Part shown: one piece after another, positions 50,639 to 58,459 of the stretch | Layout of the letters: the number at the start of each line of letters is the position of its first letter | Numbering within the stretch: position 1 is the stretch's first letter | Translations under genes and position numbers: made by a program | Notes under the pieces: generated by a model | What the model was told of the DNA's origin: nothing | What the model saw: the letters and a program-made list of their open reading frames with translations, nothing else | Database searches by the model: none | DNA from: Smaragdicoccus niigatensis DSM 44881 = NBRC 103563 | Lineage (GTDB): Bacteria > Actinomycetota > Actinomycetes > Mycobacteriales > Mycobacteriaceae | DNA length: 64,000 bases | Assembly: GCF_000380645.1 (NCBI RefSeq) | Contig: NZ_AQXZ01000018.1 | Coordinates: 434,001-498,000 of the forward strand | Direction: 5' to 3'

Positions 50639-51367
50639 GTGTTTCGGGCGATCACGACCGGACTTCTCGCAGTAGCGATACTCATCGGCGGCAGTGCGGC
50701 ATCGGCGACAGCAGTCAAGGCATGTCCCCTCGACGAACTCGACCATTGCTACACCAGATCGGAAATGGCGGACTTCGCGCGGATCGCGGTCGCCATGGTC
50801 GGCGAATTCATGGGCACAATCGATCCACAGAATGAATTCGCGCCTAGCGCCGTTTATCTGATCGAGGATCAACAGACGGTCAGCGACGGCTGCGAGGGAT
50901 TCGTTCGCGACCGGATGGCTGACGCGACGTCATATTTCTATTGCCCCGCGGACAACGGTATCTACCTCGGTCTCACTCAGATGTGGGACTTCTACGTATC
51001 GTTCGGCGCCGCGGCTCCCGTCATCGGCCTCGCCCACGAATTCGGGCACCTCATTCAGCATGCCGTTGGAATTCCCGAGCCCGAGTCCTTCGACGAGGCG
51101 ATCGCGCTGGAAAACCAGGCCGACTGCGTGGCCGGCGCGTTCGCGGCCCACCTTCGGGACGAAGGGTCGATCAACAAAACGGAGGTGAAGAACCTCGAGA
51201 AATTCCTCCGCTCGATCGGCGCTGCCGAACGCCCGGGACGCGATCATGGAACGCCGGCGGAACGCGCGAATGCGTTCCGGAAAGGACTGCGCGACGGACT
51301 TATGGCATGCAATTCGTTCGTCAATCAGCACCCGATTTCGAAGAACGCTCAAAGATCGGCTCGCTGA
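50639..51367 (+). CDS. Secreted zinc metallopeptidase (HExxH)
   Basis: 242 residues from GTG with AGGAGGCAAC upstream. A signal peptide (hydrophobic core AITTGLLAVAILIGGSAASATA) is likely cut near residue 26. The zinc motif is IGLAHEFGHLIQHA (about 134-147), and ALENQADCVAGAF supplies the third ligand, as in YpfJ-type neutral zinc metallopeptidases. It acts outside the membrane. Substrate unknown. Confidence 0.88.
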   Translation: MFRAITTGLLAVAILIGGSAASATAVKACPLDELDHCYTRSEMADFARIAVAMVGEFMGTIDPQNEFAPSAVYLIEDQQTVSDGCEGFVRDRMADATSYFYCPADNGIYLGLTQMWDFYVSFGAAAPVIGLAHEFGHLIQHAVGIPEPESFDEAIALENQADCVAGAFAAHLRDEGSINKTEVKNLEKFLRSIGAAERPGRDHGTPAERANAFRKGLRDGLMACNSFVNQHPISKNAQRSAR

Positions 51368-51487
51368 TCAAATCCGGGTAATCCCTGATGCCCAAACCCG
51401 TATTCACACAGTTACATTGGAGTCAGCGGTCAGCTCACACATGTCCAACCGGAATGTCCTCCTGACCCGTCTCCTCGAGGAATCTCC

Positions 51488-52201
51488 ATGAGTTCTCCAG
51501 CACAGTCCTCACCAGTCCGGCTGACCGGCGAGCTCGACGGCTCACTGTCTCGATGACTCTGGCTCGTCAAGTGGGTGCTGATCATCCCCCACTTGATCAT
51601 CCTGATCTTTCTGGGCATCGCGTTCTTCATCCTGACGATCGTCGCCGGGTTCGCGATTCTGTTCACGGGCAAGTACCCGCGCGGAATCTTCGACTTCAAC
51701 CTCGGAGTTCTCCGCTGGGGATGGCGGGTGTCGTTCTACAGCTACTACGCCCTTGGCACGGACAAGTACCCGCCGTTCACGCTCAACTCGGCGGACTACC
51801 CCGCTGAACTGGACATCGCCTACCCCGAGCATCTGTCCCGGGTGAAGGTGCTCTTCAAGTGGTGGCTGCTCGCGATCCCGCACTACCTGATCCTCGGCGC
51901 GATGCTCGGCAGTGGCGCCACGTTCGCGATGGGCGTCGGAGATGATGAGCAGGGGTACGGAGGCCAGGTCGGGTTCTCATTGCTCACGCTACTTGTCCTT
52001 GTCGGCGCGATCATCCTGCTCTTCAAGGAGCACTTCCCGAAGTCGATCTTCGACTTCGCGATGGGCATCAACCGCTGGATGTACCGGGTGGTTGCCTACG
52101 CAGCTCTCATGACCGACGAATACCCGCCGTTCCGGCTCGACATGGGACCCGCGGAGCCTCCGGCGGCACCGAGCCCGGCCCCCGCAGGCGACCTCGGTTA
52201 G
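51488..52201 (+). pseudogene. DUF4389 membrane protein gene with in-frame TGA
   Basis: From the ATG at 51488 (with GAGGA before it) the frame reads SSPAQSSPVRLTGELDGSLSR, then TGA at 51554-51556, then LWLVKWVLIIPHLIILIFLG in the same frame to a stop at 52201. In DUF4389 proteins this position is Trp (SRWLWLVKW), so one base change (TGG to TGA) breaks the gene. Downstream, two DUF4389 units are intact (each with a GKYPRGIFDF or FPKSIFDFAMG block). A GTG at 51575 could restart a 208-residue protein lacking the first helix start. Sequencing error is also possible. Confidence 0.8.
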
Positions 52202-52313
52202 TCGGAATTAGGGCCGAAAGTCCATTCGGAACAACCGCATTCGGCCCTTCGAAGATCCAGTCAGTCGGAGTGAAATCGATTTCAGATTCGCCCGACTGAT
52301 CTGGAGCTGACCC

Positions 52314-52580
52314 ATGAAGCTGAACCCGACTGGAAACTGGATCGCCATCGTCGCCGTCATGGCGCTCGTTGCGCTCACCGGCACGACACTCACCGCGGCC
52401 GCATCCGGAATGCACGGCCTTGCGCTGGGCGGCGTCGTCGGCATCGTCGCGCTGATTGTCTTGGCGGCCAGCGCGATTGCGATAACCCAATGGCGGGACC
52501 GCGCCGCACAGCCAGCAACGACCAGCAGCGTCACCCACCTGCCAACGTTCGTTTCCAACACCGAACGACAGGCAGCCTAG
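52314..52580 (+). CDS. Small two-helix membrane protein
   Basis: 88 residues with two hydrophobic helices (IAIVAVMALVALTGTTLTA and LGGVVGIVALIVLAASAIAI) and a polar tail. GGAG stands about 8 nt before the ATG. No family assigned. A strong terminator follows 22 bp after the stop. Confidence 0.7.
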   Translation: MKLNPTGNWIAIVAVMALVALTGTTLTAAASGMHGLALGGVVGIVALIVLAASAIAITQWRDRAAQPATTSSVTHLPTFVSNTERQAA

Positions 52581-52601
52581 AACCCCGGGGGCAGGGGACC
52601 T

Positions 52602-52630
52602 GGAGGGGCGGACTTAATGTCCGCCCCTCC
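52602..52630 (+). terminator. Rho-independent terminator
   Basis: A 12-bp perfect stem (GGAGGGGCGGAC with its complement), a TTAAT loop and TTT right after. It closes the small membrane gene and isolates it from the universal stress gene that follows. Confidence 0.85.
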
Positions 52631-52658
52631 TTTGGCATTGACGATGGTCCCCGCGATC

Positions 52659-52680
52659 GGGACCTCGGACCCTAGGTCCC
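52659..52680. promoter_or_regulatory. Overlapping DosR-box-like sites upstream of second universal stress gene
   Basis: GGGAC-CTCG-GACCC (52659-52672) overlaps GGACC-CTAG-GTCCC (52667-52680). Each follows the 5-4-5 GGGAC-N4-GTCCC layout with one or two mismatches. They lie 28-49 bp before the ATG, as at the other stress gene. Confidence 0.5.
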
Positions 52681-52707
52681 CGAACGCCCGCGGTCGATGC
52701 TGAAGAC

Positions 52708-53577
52708 ATGCAGATCAACGGGCCGACTGTCGCCGCGGTCGACGGATCATCCGCGACGCGGTCGATGCTTGCCTGGGCAGCCGAGTACGCCTCCCTCCAC
52801 CGTTCACCCGTTCGCCTCGTCACCGTCCTCGATCCAAACGTCCGAGACGCCGGGTACCAGGCGGACACCCAGCAACTCCTCGACGTCGCCGCCCGCTTCG
52901 TCGAAAAGTCGGTCGGCGCAATCCGGGCAGTCGAGGTGACGACCGCGATTCTGACGGGGCCCGTGGGGCCGGCACTGATCCGCGAGTCCAGCAGCGCACG
53001 ACTGCTCGTTCTCGGACGATCGCACTCCTCTGCCGCGCCCGCACACTTGCTCGAGTCACCGACCACCACTTTGGTCCGGCGGAGCCGCTGTCCGGTCGCC
53101 ATCGTGCCGGGCGAGGTGAAGATGCGAACCTATTCACCCGTCGTGGTGGGCATCGACGGCACCCGCTCGAGCACCGGTGCCATCGAGTTCGCATTCGCCG
53201 AGGCCGCCCGGCGTGACGTCCCGTTGGTAACGCTGCACGCCCGGAATTCGAACGGCGATTCACTCGCGCTCGGCCTCACCGGCGGGAGCGTCGCCATTGC
53301 GCATGAAATGGAACTGGCCGAGTCCCTCGCTGGTTGGCGCGAACAATATCCGGACGTCGAAGTCGCCCGGCAGGTCGCGACCGACAGCCCCGTGCGCAAT
53401 CTGATCGAGCAATCGCGGGACGCTCAAATGGTGGTAGTCGGAAGCCGTGGACGTTGCGGGTTCTCCGCGCTCACTGAGGGTTCGACGAGCCAGGCGCTGG
53501 TTCACGCCGCCTCTTGCCCGATCGTCGTCGTGCCCCAGATTGACCAATCCGATAGGACGGCGTCGGTCTCTCTTTAG
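52708..53577 (+). CDS. Universal stress protein, two tandem UspA domains
   Basis: 289 residues. The first half starts VAAVDGSSATRSMLAWAAEYA and the second SPVVVGIDGTRSS. The second half keeps the ATP-binding pattern GSRGRCGFSALTEGSTSQ, then SCPIVVVP; the first half has a degenerate version. It is a paralogue of 48528-49373. The 9-bp gap to the M23 lipoprotein gene suggests co-transcription, though the roles differ. Confidence 0.92.
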   Translation: MQINGPTVAAVDGSSATRSMLAWAAEYASLHRSPVRLVTVLDPNVRDAGYQADTQQLLDVAARFVEKSVGAIRAVEVTTAILTGPVGPALIRESSSARLLVLGRSHSSAAPAHLLESPTTTLVRRSRCPVAIVPGEVKMRTYSPVVVGIDGTRSSTGAIEFAFAEAARRDVPLVTLHARNSNGDSLALGLTGGSVAIAHEMELAESLAGWREQYPDVEVARQVATDSPVRNLIEQSRDAQMVVVGSRGRCGFSALTEGSTSQALVHAASCPIVVVPQIDQSDRTASVSL

Positions 53578-53586
53578 TCTGAATTC

Positions 53587-54852
53587 GTGCATACACAGCG
53601 GGGAGCCGCGATTGCGGCAGCAGCAGTTTTGTTTGTTGCGCTGAGCGGTTGTTCGCAGAACGACGGCAACTCCGGCGGTGGGAAACAACAAGCCGACAAC
53701 CCGGCCTCGAAAACCGCGCAGGCGGTATTCACCCCGCTGTCCGCATTTGTTCCGTCGGCGCCGCAACCGGTGAAGGGTACGGACGGAAAGTTCCACCTCG
53801 CTTATGAGGTGCAGATGCTGAACATCCTTTCCCAGCCGATCGCAGTGCATTCGGTCCGTGCCATGGCCGGGGACACGACGCTGCAGAATCTTTCGGGTGA
53901 ATCCCTGACCCCCGCGATTCGAGTCCTTGGAGCACAGCCCCCGAGCGGCATTACCGACGGCGGGCCGGCATTCAGCAAGCCACCCGGGGCCGTCCTCGGA
54001 CCTGGCCAATCCGCGTTGGTGTGGATGGATGTCGCGGTGAATTCCGAAGCTGATGTCCCACGGGACATCACGCACGCCATCGAACTCGAAGTGCTGAATG
54101 CCTCCGAGCCGCTGTACCCGAAGACGCTGACCGAGAACGTGGCCGACACCCATGTGCGGATGATCGATCCGGTCGTCATCTCATCGCCGCTGCGCGGAAC
54201 TCACTGGGTCGACGGCAACGGCTGCTGCACCACCGCGACTCCGCACCGCACGGCGCTCAGTCCGCTCAACGGCAACCTCTACGCCCCTGAGCGCTTCGCC
54301 ATCGACTTCGTGCAACTGAACGACCAGGGACTTCTGTTCACCGGCGACAAGGCCAACATCGCGAGCTACGCCTACCACGGTGACGATATCCACGCGGTCG
54401 CCGACGGACCGATTGTCGCGGTGAAGAACGATCGTCCCGAACAGGTTCCGGGGACCTCTCCTACTGGGCTCAAAGTCGACGAGTACGGCGGTAACTACGT
54501 CGTTCAGTACCTCGGCAACGGGCGCTATGCCTTCTATGCCCACCTGATGCCCGGCGACGGGGTCGAGGTCAAGGTCGGCGAACAGCTGGCGAAGGGCGAC
54601 GTCATCGGCAAACTCGGCAACTCCGGCAACACCGACGCGCCACACCTGCACTTCCACGTGATGGATGGGCCAGATCCCCTGGCCTCCAACGGATTACCGT
54701 TCGTCATCAACGACTTCACGCTCGAGGCTCAGCTGACGGACGGGGGCCTCGACGCGATCATCGCCGGTCAGCCCGCTCAGTACGAGCCGGCCGTGAAGAA
54801 GGCGACGAGCACCGACGAGATGCCGCTTTACCGCGACCTACTCGGGTTCTGA
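53587..54852 (+). CDS. M23-like peptidase lipoprotein
   Basis: 421 residues from GTG. Lipoprotein signal with lipobox LSGC at about residues 19-22. A 170-residue domain of unknown type precedes a LytM/M23 domain: GNYVVQYLGNGRYAFYAHL and HLHFHVMDG supply the HxH pair. The first zinc block reads APERFAIDF, with Arg where active M23 enzymes usually have His, so the metal site may be incomplete. It may be a cell-wall scaffold or activator rather than a hydrolase. Confidence 0.85.
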   Translation: MHTQRGAAIAAAAVLFVALSGCSQNDGNSGGGKQQADNPASKTAQAVFTPLSAFVPSAPQPVKGTDGKFHLAYEVQMLNILSQPIAVHSVRAMAGDTTLQNLSGESLTPAIRVLGAQPPSGITDGGPAFSKPPGAVLGPGQSALVWMDVAVNSEADVPRDITHAIELEVLNASEPLYPKTLTENVADTHVRMIDPVVISSPLRGTHWVDGNGCCTTATPHRTALSPLNGNLYAPERFAIDFVQLNDQGLLFTGDKANIASYAYHGDDIHAVADGPIVAVKNDRPEQVPGTSPTGLKVDEYGGNYVVQYLGNGRYAFYAHLMPGDGVEVKVGEQLAKGDVIGKLGNSGNTDAPHLHFHVMDGPDPLASNGLPFVINDFTLEAQLTDGGLDAIIAGQPAQYEPAVKKATSTDEMPLYRDLLGF

Positions 54853-55842
54853 TCAGCGCCGGTCGAGGAGCTCCGGCGGAATCTGGAACGCCTCGGTCGG
54901 CGGATCGCCCACTTGCTTCGGCCGGCGCAGCAGCCACGGCTGAAGGTGACTGAAACCCTTGACGTCGACTCGACGCAGATCGCGAACGTAGAACTCCGGG
55001 TGACCTTCGAGCGCGGTCGCCATGGCGTTGTCCATCATCACCGAGCCCGGCCGCGCGACGGCGGTCAGGCGGGCAGCCATGTTCACGACGGTTCCGTGCA
55101 CGTCACCGAGCTGGCGCAGAACCGCGCCATACGCGACTCCGACCCGCAGTTCCGGTCGTCCGTCGAAGGTGCGCTCTCGAGCTGCGAGTTCGAGCCCGAT
55201 GCGCGCGGCGGCCACCGGTTCGTCGGCCACGAACATCACTTCGTCGCCGATCATCTTGATGATGCGACCGCCATGTCGGCCGACCGTTTCGGCGACGTCT
55301 GATTCGAATCTCTCGAGAAAGACGCTCAGCTGGCGGCGGGTGAGTCCCCTGCTGAGACTCGTGAAGCCGACGACGTCCGCGAAGCCGACCGCGAGCATGT
55401 CGACCTCGCCGGCCGTGTTGCCCGAGCGCCGTGCATCGGCATCGAGCAGGTGTCGTCGCCACAGAATGTTCTGAATGCGCTCGAGCGGCTCGATGAGCGT
55501 CGTGATAGCCGTCAACTCGTCGACGCCGCCATCGCTCGATTCCACGAAGTCATAGACCAGGTCGGCCTGCCACTCCGCTAATCGTGCCAGCGACCGGCCC
55601 ATAGAGCGGGCGACGCTGCGTTCAGTCGCTTCGTCGAGGATTCCGCTCTCCCGGAGCAAGGTGAGCATTTGAACTGCTTCAACGTCGTCGTCGTTGTAGG
55701 CGATCTCGTCGGCGGTCGGAATGGCCAGCGCCACCAAGGTTCGAATCTCGACGACCCGCTCGACTGGAACGCCAGCCAGCGCCGCGACTTCCGCGATCGT
55801 GTACTTGGGTTCAGACCCCAAGATCATTCCCGCATGATCCAT
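54853..55842 (-). CDS. Class III adenylate cyclase, Rv1264-like
   Basis: 329 residues. The N-terminal 140 residues are a helical regulatory domain starting TIAEVAALAGVPVERV, as in the pH-sensing Rv1264. The catalytic domain (about 145-315) has FADVVGFTSL with the first Asp, GRIIKMIGDEVMF with the base-specifying Lys and second Asp, and GTVVNMAARL with Asn and Arg. All expected residues are present, so it should make cAMP. It abuts the convergent lipoprotein stop. Confidence 0.92.
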   Translation of the reverse strand: MDHAGMILGSEPKYTIAEVAALAGVPVERVVEIRTLVALAIPTADEIAYNDDDVEAVQMLTLLRESGILDEATERSVARSMGRSLARLAEWQADLVYDFVESSDGGVDELTAITTLIEPLERIQNILWRRHLLDADARRSGNTAGEVDMLAVGFADVVGFTSLSRGLTRRQLSVFLERFESDVAETVGRHGGRIIKMIGDEVMFVADEPVAAARIGLELAARERTFDGRPELRVGVAYGAVLRQLGDVHGTVVNMAARLTAVARPGSVMMDNAMATALEGHPEFYVRDLRRVDVKGFSHLQPWLLRRPKQVGDPPTEAFQIPPELLDRR

Positions 55843-55851
55843 CCGTCCACC

Positions 55852-56598
55852 CTAGCCGCGGGTATCGGCGGCCGGACCGGAAACTGTCTCCGTCGAGCCG
55901 TCCTCCCACACGATGAACGCGGTCCTTCCCGGCCGCGTCTCCAGCCACTGGGGAGCCTCGGACCCTTGCACGTATGCGGCTGTGGCATCGATATCTGCCC
56001 AGGTCAGCGACGGTCCGATGACCGTCACCGAGCTGAGCCCGGCCGGCGCATCGCGCGTCCGAGGATCGCGGATGTGCGCTCCTCGATGAACCGTTCCGGA
56101 CGTTGCGACGGCGCCTGCACGAATCGGGACGACCGCCATTACCTTCTCCGGGGCGAACGGGTTTTCGATCCCGATTCGCCACGGGTCGTCGTCGGACCAA
56201 CAGACCAAGTCTCCACCCGCGGACAGACAGTAATCCGCACCGAAACCCTCGAGACACCGCGCGGCCCGCTCGACCGCCCAGCCCTTCACGACGCCACTCG
56301 GGTCGATCGTTCCGGCATAGCGAATGTCGAACGCGCCCTTGGATTCGAGCCGGGCTCGCTCACCCAGTTCGAGCACTTCCTGAACATCGGCGGGGCAGTC
56401 CTGAATGCTGACTTCGCCGCGCTTGAGCCGCGAAATCCAGGAGTCGAGACGAAAGGTGCTGAACGTCTTGTCGGCCGCCCGAAGCGACGACACGACGTCC
56501 CGCCATACCGTCTGCGCCGCCGATCCGCGCTCCCGCGGACCGCGCAGTGCGAGCGTGACGGGCATCCCCATGATCTGCTCCACGTAGTGCGTCGTCAT
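55852..56598 (-). CDS. apbE: ApbE-like FAD:protein FMN transferase
   Basis: 248 residues from the ATG at 56596-56598, which overlaps the stop of the gene before it. GMPVTLALRG, DIRYAGTIDPSGVVKGWAVERA, LSAGGDLVCW and VHRGAHIRDPRT follow the ApbE fold. ApbE attaches FMN to a Thr of an FMN-binding domain; such a target is encoded directly upstream. No lipobox or signal is visible, so export must be by another route or action is cytoplasmic. Confidence 0.9.
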   Translation of the reverse strand: MTTHYVEQIMGMPVTLALRGPRERGSAAQTVWRDVVSSLRAADKTFSTFRLDSWISRLKRGEVSIQDCPADVQEVLELGERARLESKGAFDIRYAGTIDPSGVVKGWAVERAARCLEGFGADYCLSAGGDLVCWSDDDPWRIGIENPFAPEKVMAVVPIRAGAVATSGTVHRGAHIRDPRTRDAPAGLSSVTVIGPSLTWADIDATAAYVQGSEAPQWLETRPGRTAFIVWEDGSTETVSGPAADTRG

Positions 56599-57029
56599 GC
56601 GAGATGCGCCTGATCGATCGCAGACTGCAGCGAGCCTATGTACCCATTCGACGTGAAAGTCGCGCCGGACACCATGTCGATGTCGGCGGACTGCGCGCTC
56701 ATCGTCTCGTCGATGAGGACCGGCAACGCGCGGCTGTTGATCTCCTGGTCGCGGCGGTCCTGATACGGGTACTGCAGAACCTGGACGTTGGTGATCTTCC
56801 CGTCGGCCACCGTGATCTGCACCTGGACCGGACCGAAGCGGGTGTCGACAGCGGCGCCGGTGAAGGTCGATCCCCCGCTTGTCACCGCGGTGTTCTCCGC
56901 CGAAGCCGCCGGCGCGGACGCGACAGTCGCCGCGTTTGTGGACGCGGTCGGCGACAACGACGTGTGATAGCCGAACAACAGAACCAACACCGTCAGCGTC
57001 GAAAACAGCCACAGTGCAATACGTTTCAT
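56595..57029 (-). CDS. FMN-binding domain protein, target of ApbE
   Basis: 144 residues from the ATG at 57027-57029. One N-terminal helix (IALWLFSTLTVLVLLFGY) anchors or exports it. A Ser/Ala-rich linker follows, then the FMN-binding domain with VSGATFTSNGY, the SGAT-type sequence on which ApbE puts FMN at the Thr. Overlaps on both sides (ATGA) couple it to the ferric-reductase-like protein and ApbE. Confidence 0.9.
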   Translation of the reverse strand: MKRIALWLFSTLTVLVLLFGYHTSLSPTASTNAATVASAPAASAENTAVTSGGSTFTGAAVDTRFGPVQVQITVADGKITNVQVLQYPYQDRRDQEINSRALPVLIDETMSAQSADIDMVSGATFTSNGYIGSLQSAIDQAHLA

Positions 57030-58393
57030 GACCTCACCAGTTCGAAGGATTCGATATGGACATTGCTGCCCGGAACGCCGGCCGCAGCGAGAGCGGCCTT
57101 GACTGAGTCCGTCCAGACGGGCGGACCGCACAGGTAGACGTCCCGCTCGGCGATGTCCGGGATCAAGCGGCGCAGCGCGGCGGCGTCATCGTCGTGCTGA
57201 TCGACGTACGCCCCGAACATCGACCCCGACCATCGACGCTGTCCGGGCAGCCACACGAGCCCCAGGCCGCGTTGCTTGGCGAGTTCCACGAACTCCTTCA
57301 CGAACAGTGGGTGCTCCGAGTAGCGCTGCACCAGCACGGCCTCCCCCTCGCCATAAGGCAAGGACTCGGCGAGCGCGCGGAGCGGTGTCATTCCGACGCC
57401 CGCGCCGATCAAGGCGACCTTTCGCTGCGTCCGAACGCGCTCGGTCAGGCGACCGAACGGTCCTTCGAAGACGACGCGAGTCCCCGGCTTCAGGTTCGCC
57501 ACACTCGCACTCGCGGGACCGACTGCCTTCACACCGATTCGCAGCATGTCTGCGCTCGGGGCCGCGGACAACGAGTACGGCTTGCCGCGGGACCATCCCG
57601 GCCCGCTCAGGAACCGCCACGTGAAGAACTGCCCGGCATCGACGTCGAGTCGGTCGAGCTTGCGGCCGGTGAGGTACACCGACGTGACGCCCGGACCCTC
57701 ACTGACGACGTGCGAGACCTTGACGCTGTGCCGCAACGACTTCCAGAGTGGCATGGCCACGCGCCAGGTCAGAACCGCGGCGGCGGAGAGTCCCCAGACC
57801 GCCCACCACAGAGCTGTGATCCGCGGCGAGGACAGAAACTCCTGACCCGTCCACAGTTGGTGCGGCAGTGCGAGTCCGGCACCGAGGTAGGCATACAGGT
57901 GGAGAAGGTGCCACGACTCGTAGCGCATCCGGCGTCGTGCCGCCCGCGCACTGGTGACCGCGACCATCAGCAGCGCCACGGCGCCCGCCACGGCGAGCAG
58001 CATCGCGGGGTAGGTCAGCGTCAGGTCGATGAATTCGCCGATCGCATTCCCGATCTCGCCGCCGGCGTAGCCGAGGGTGATGAGGACGATGTGCGCCACC
58101 AGCAGACTGATCGACGACATGCCCAGAATTCGGTGGCTGGAGACGAGGTTGTCTTGACCGAAGGCGCGTTCCACCAACGGGATGCGCGCAATCATGAGCA
58201 CCTGCGCGAGTAGCAGAACCGACGAGAGCAGGCCGGTCAGCCGGCCCGTCGACATGGCCCAACCGGCCCACGTACCCATTTCGATAATGCCTCCGTCGAC
58301 AGCCCACCAGTAAGCCGTGGCGGCCATCACCGCCCACAGCGTGGTGACGCAGATCCAGCGGATCTTCGCGTCCATTGAGGCTGATTCATTCAT
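57026..58393 (-). CDS. Ferric-reductase-like membrane oxidoreductase (TM b-type plus FNR module)
   Basis: 455 residues. The N-terminal 220 residues are a ferric-reductase transmembrane domain with paired His in helices (SSHRILGM, then LLVAHIVLI and ESWHLLHLYAYL). The C-terminal half is an FNR module: GKPYSLSAAP for FAD, LIGAGVGMTPLRAL for NAD(P), and YLCGPP. It should carry electrons from cytoplasmic NAD(P)H through heme to the FMN-binding protein outside. It leads the operon. Confidence 0.92.
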   Translation of the reverse strand: MNESASMDAKIRWICVTTLWAVMAATAYWWAVDGGIIEMGTWAGWAMSTGRLTGLLSSVLLLAQVLMIARIPLVERAFGQDNLVSSHRILGMSSISLLVAHIVLITLGYAGGEIGNAIGEFIDLTLTYPAMLLAVAGAVALLMVAVTSARAARRRMRYESWHLLHLYAYLGAGLALPHQLWTGQEFLSSPRITALWWAVWGLSAAAVLTWRVAMPLWKSLRHSVKVSHVVSEGPGVTSVYLTGRKLDRLDVDAGQFFTWRFLSGPGWSRGKPYSLSAAPSADMLRIGVKAVGPASASVANLKPGTRVVFEGPFGRLTERVRTQRKVALIGAGVGMTPLRALAESLPYGEGEAVLVQRYSEHPLFVKEFVELAKQRGLGLVWLPGQRRWSGSMFGAYVDQHDDDAAALRRLIPDIAERDVYLCGPPVWTDSVKAALAAAGVPGSNVHIESFELVRS

Positions 58394-58459
58394 GACTTCA
58401 ACCTTGGGGGCACGCGCTGGAACGTTGCCGTGTCAACCCTGTGAGGTTGCTCCGAGGGG

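Noticed and set aside
51554-51556. TGA as selenocysteine codon
   Set aside because: The family has Trp at this position, the protein is not a redox enzyme and no SECIS-like hairpin or Sec genes are seen; nonsense mutation is simpler.
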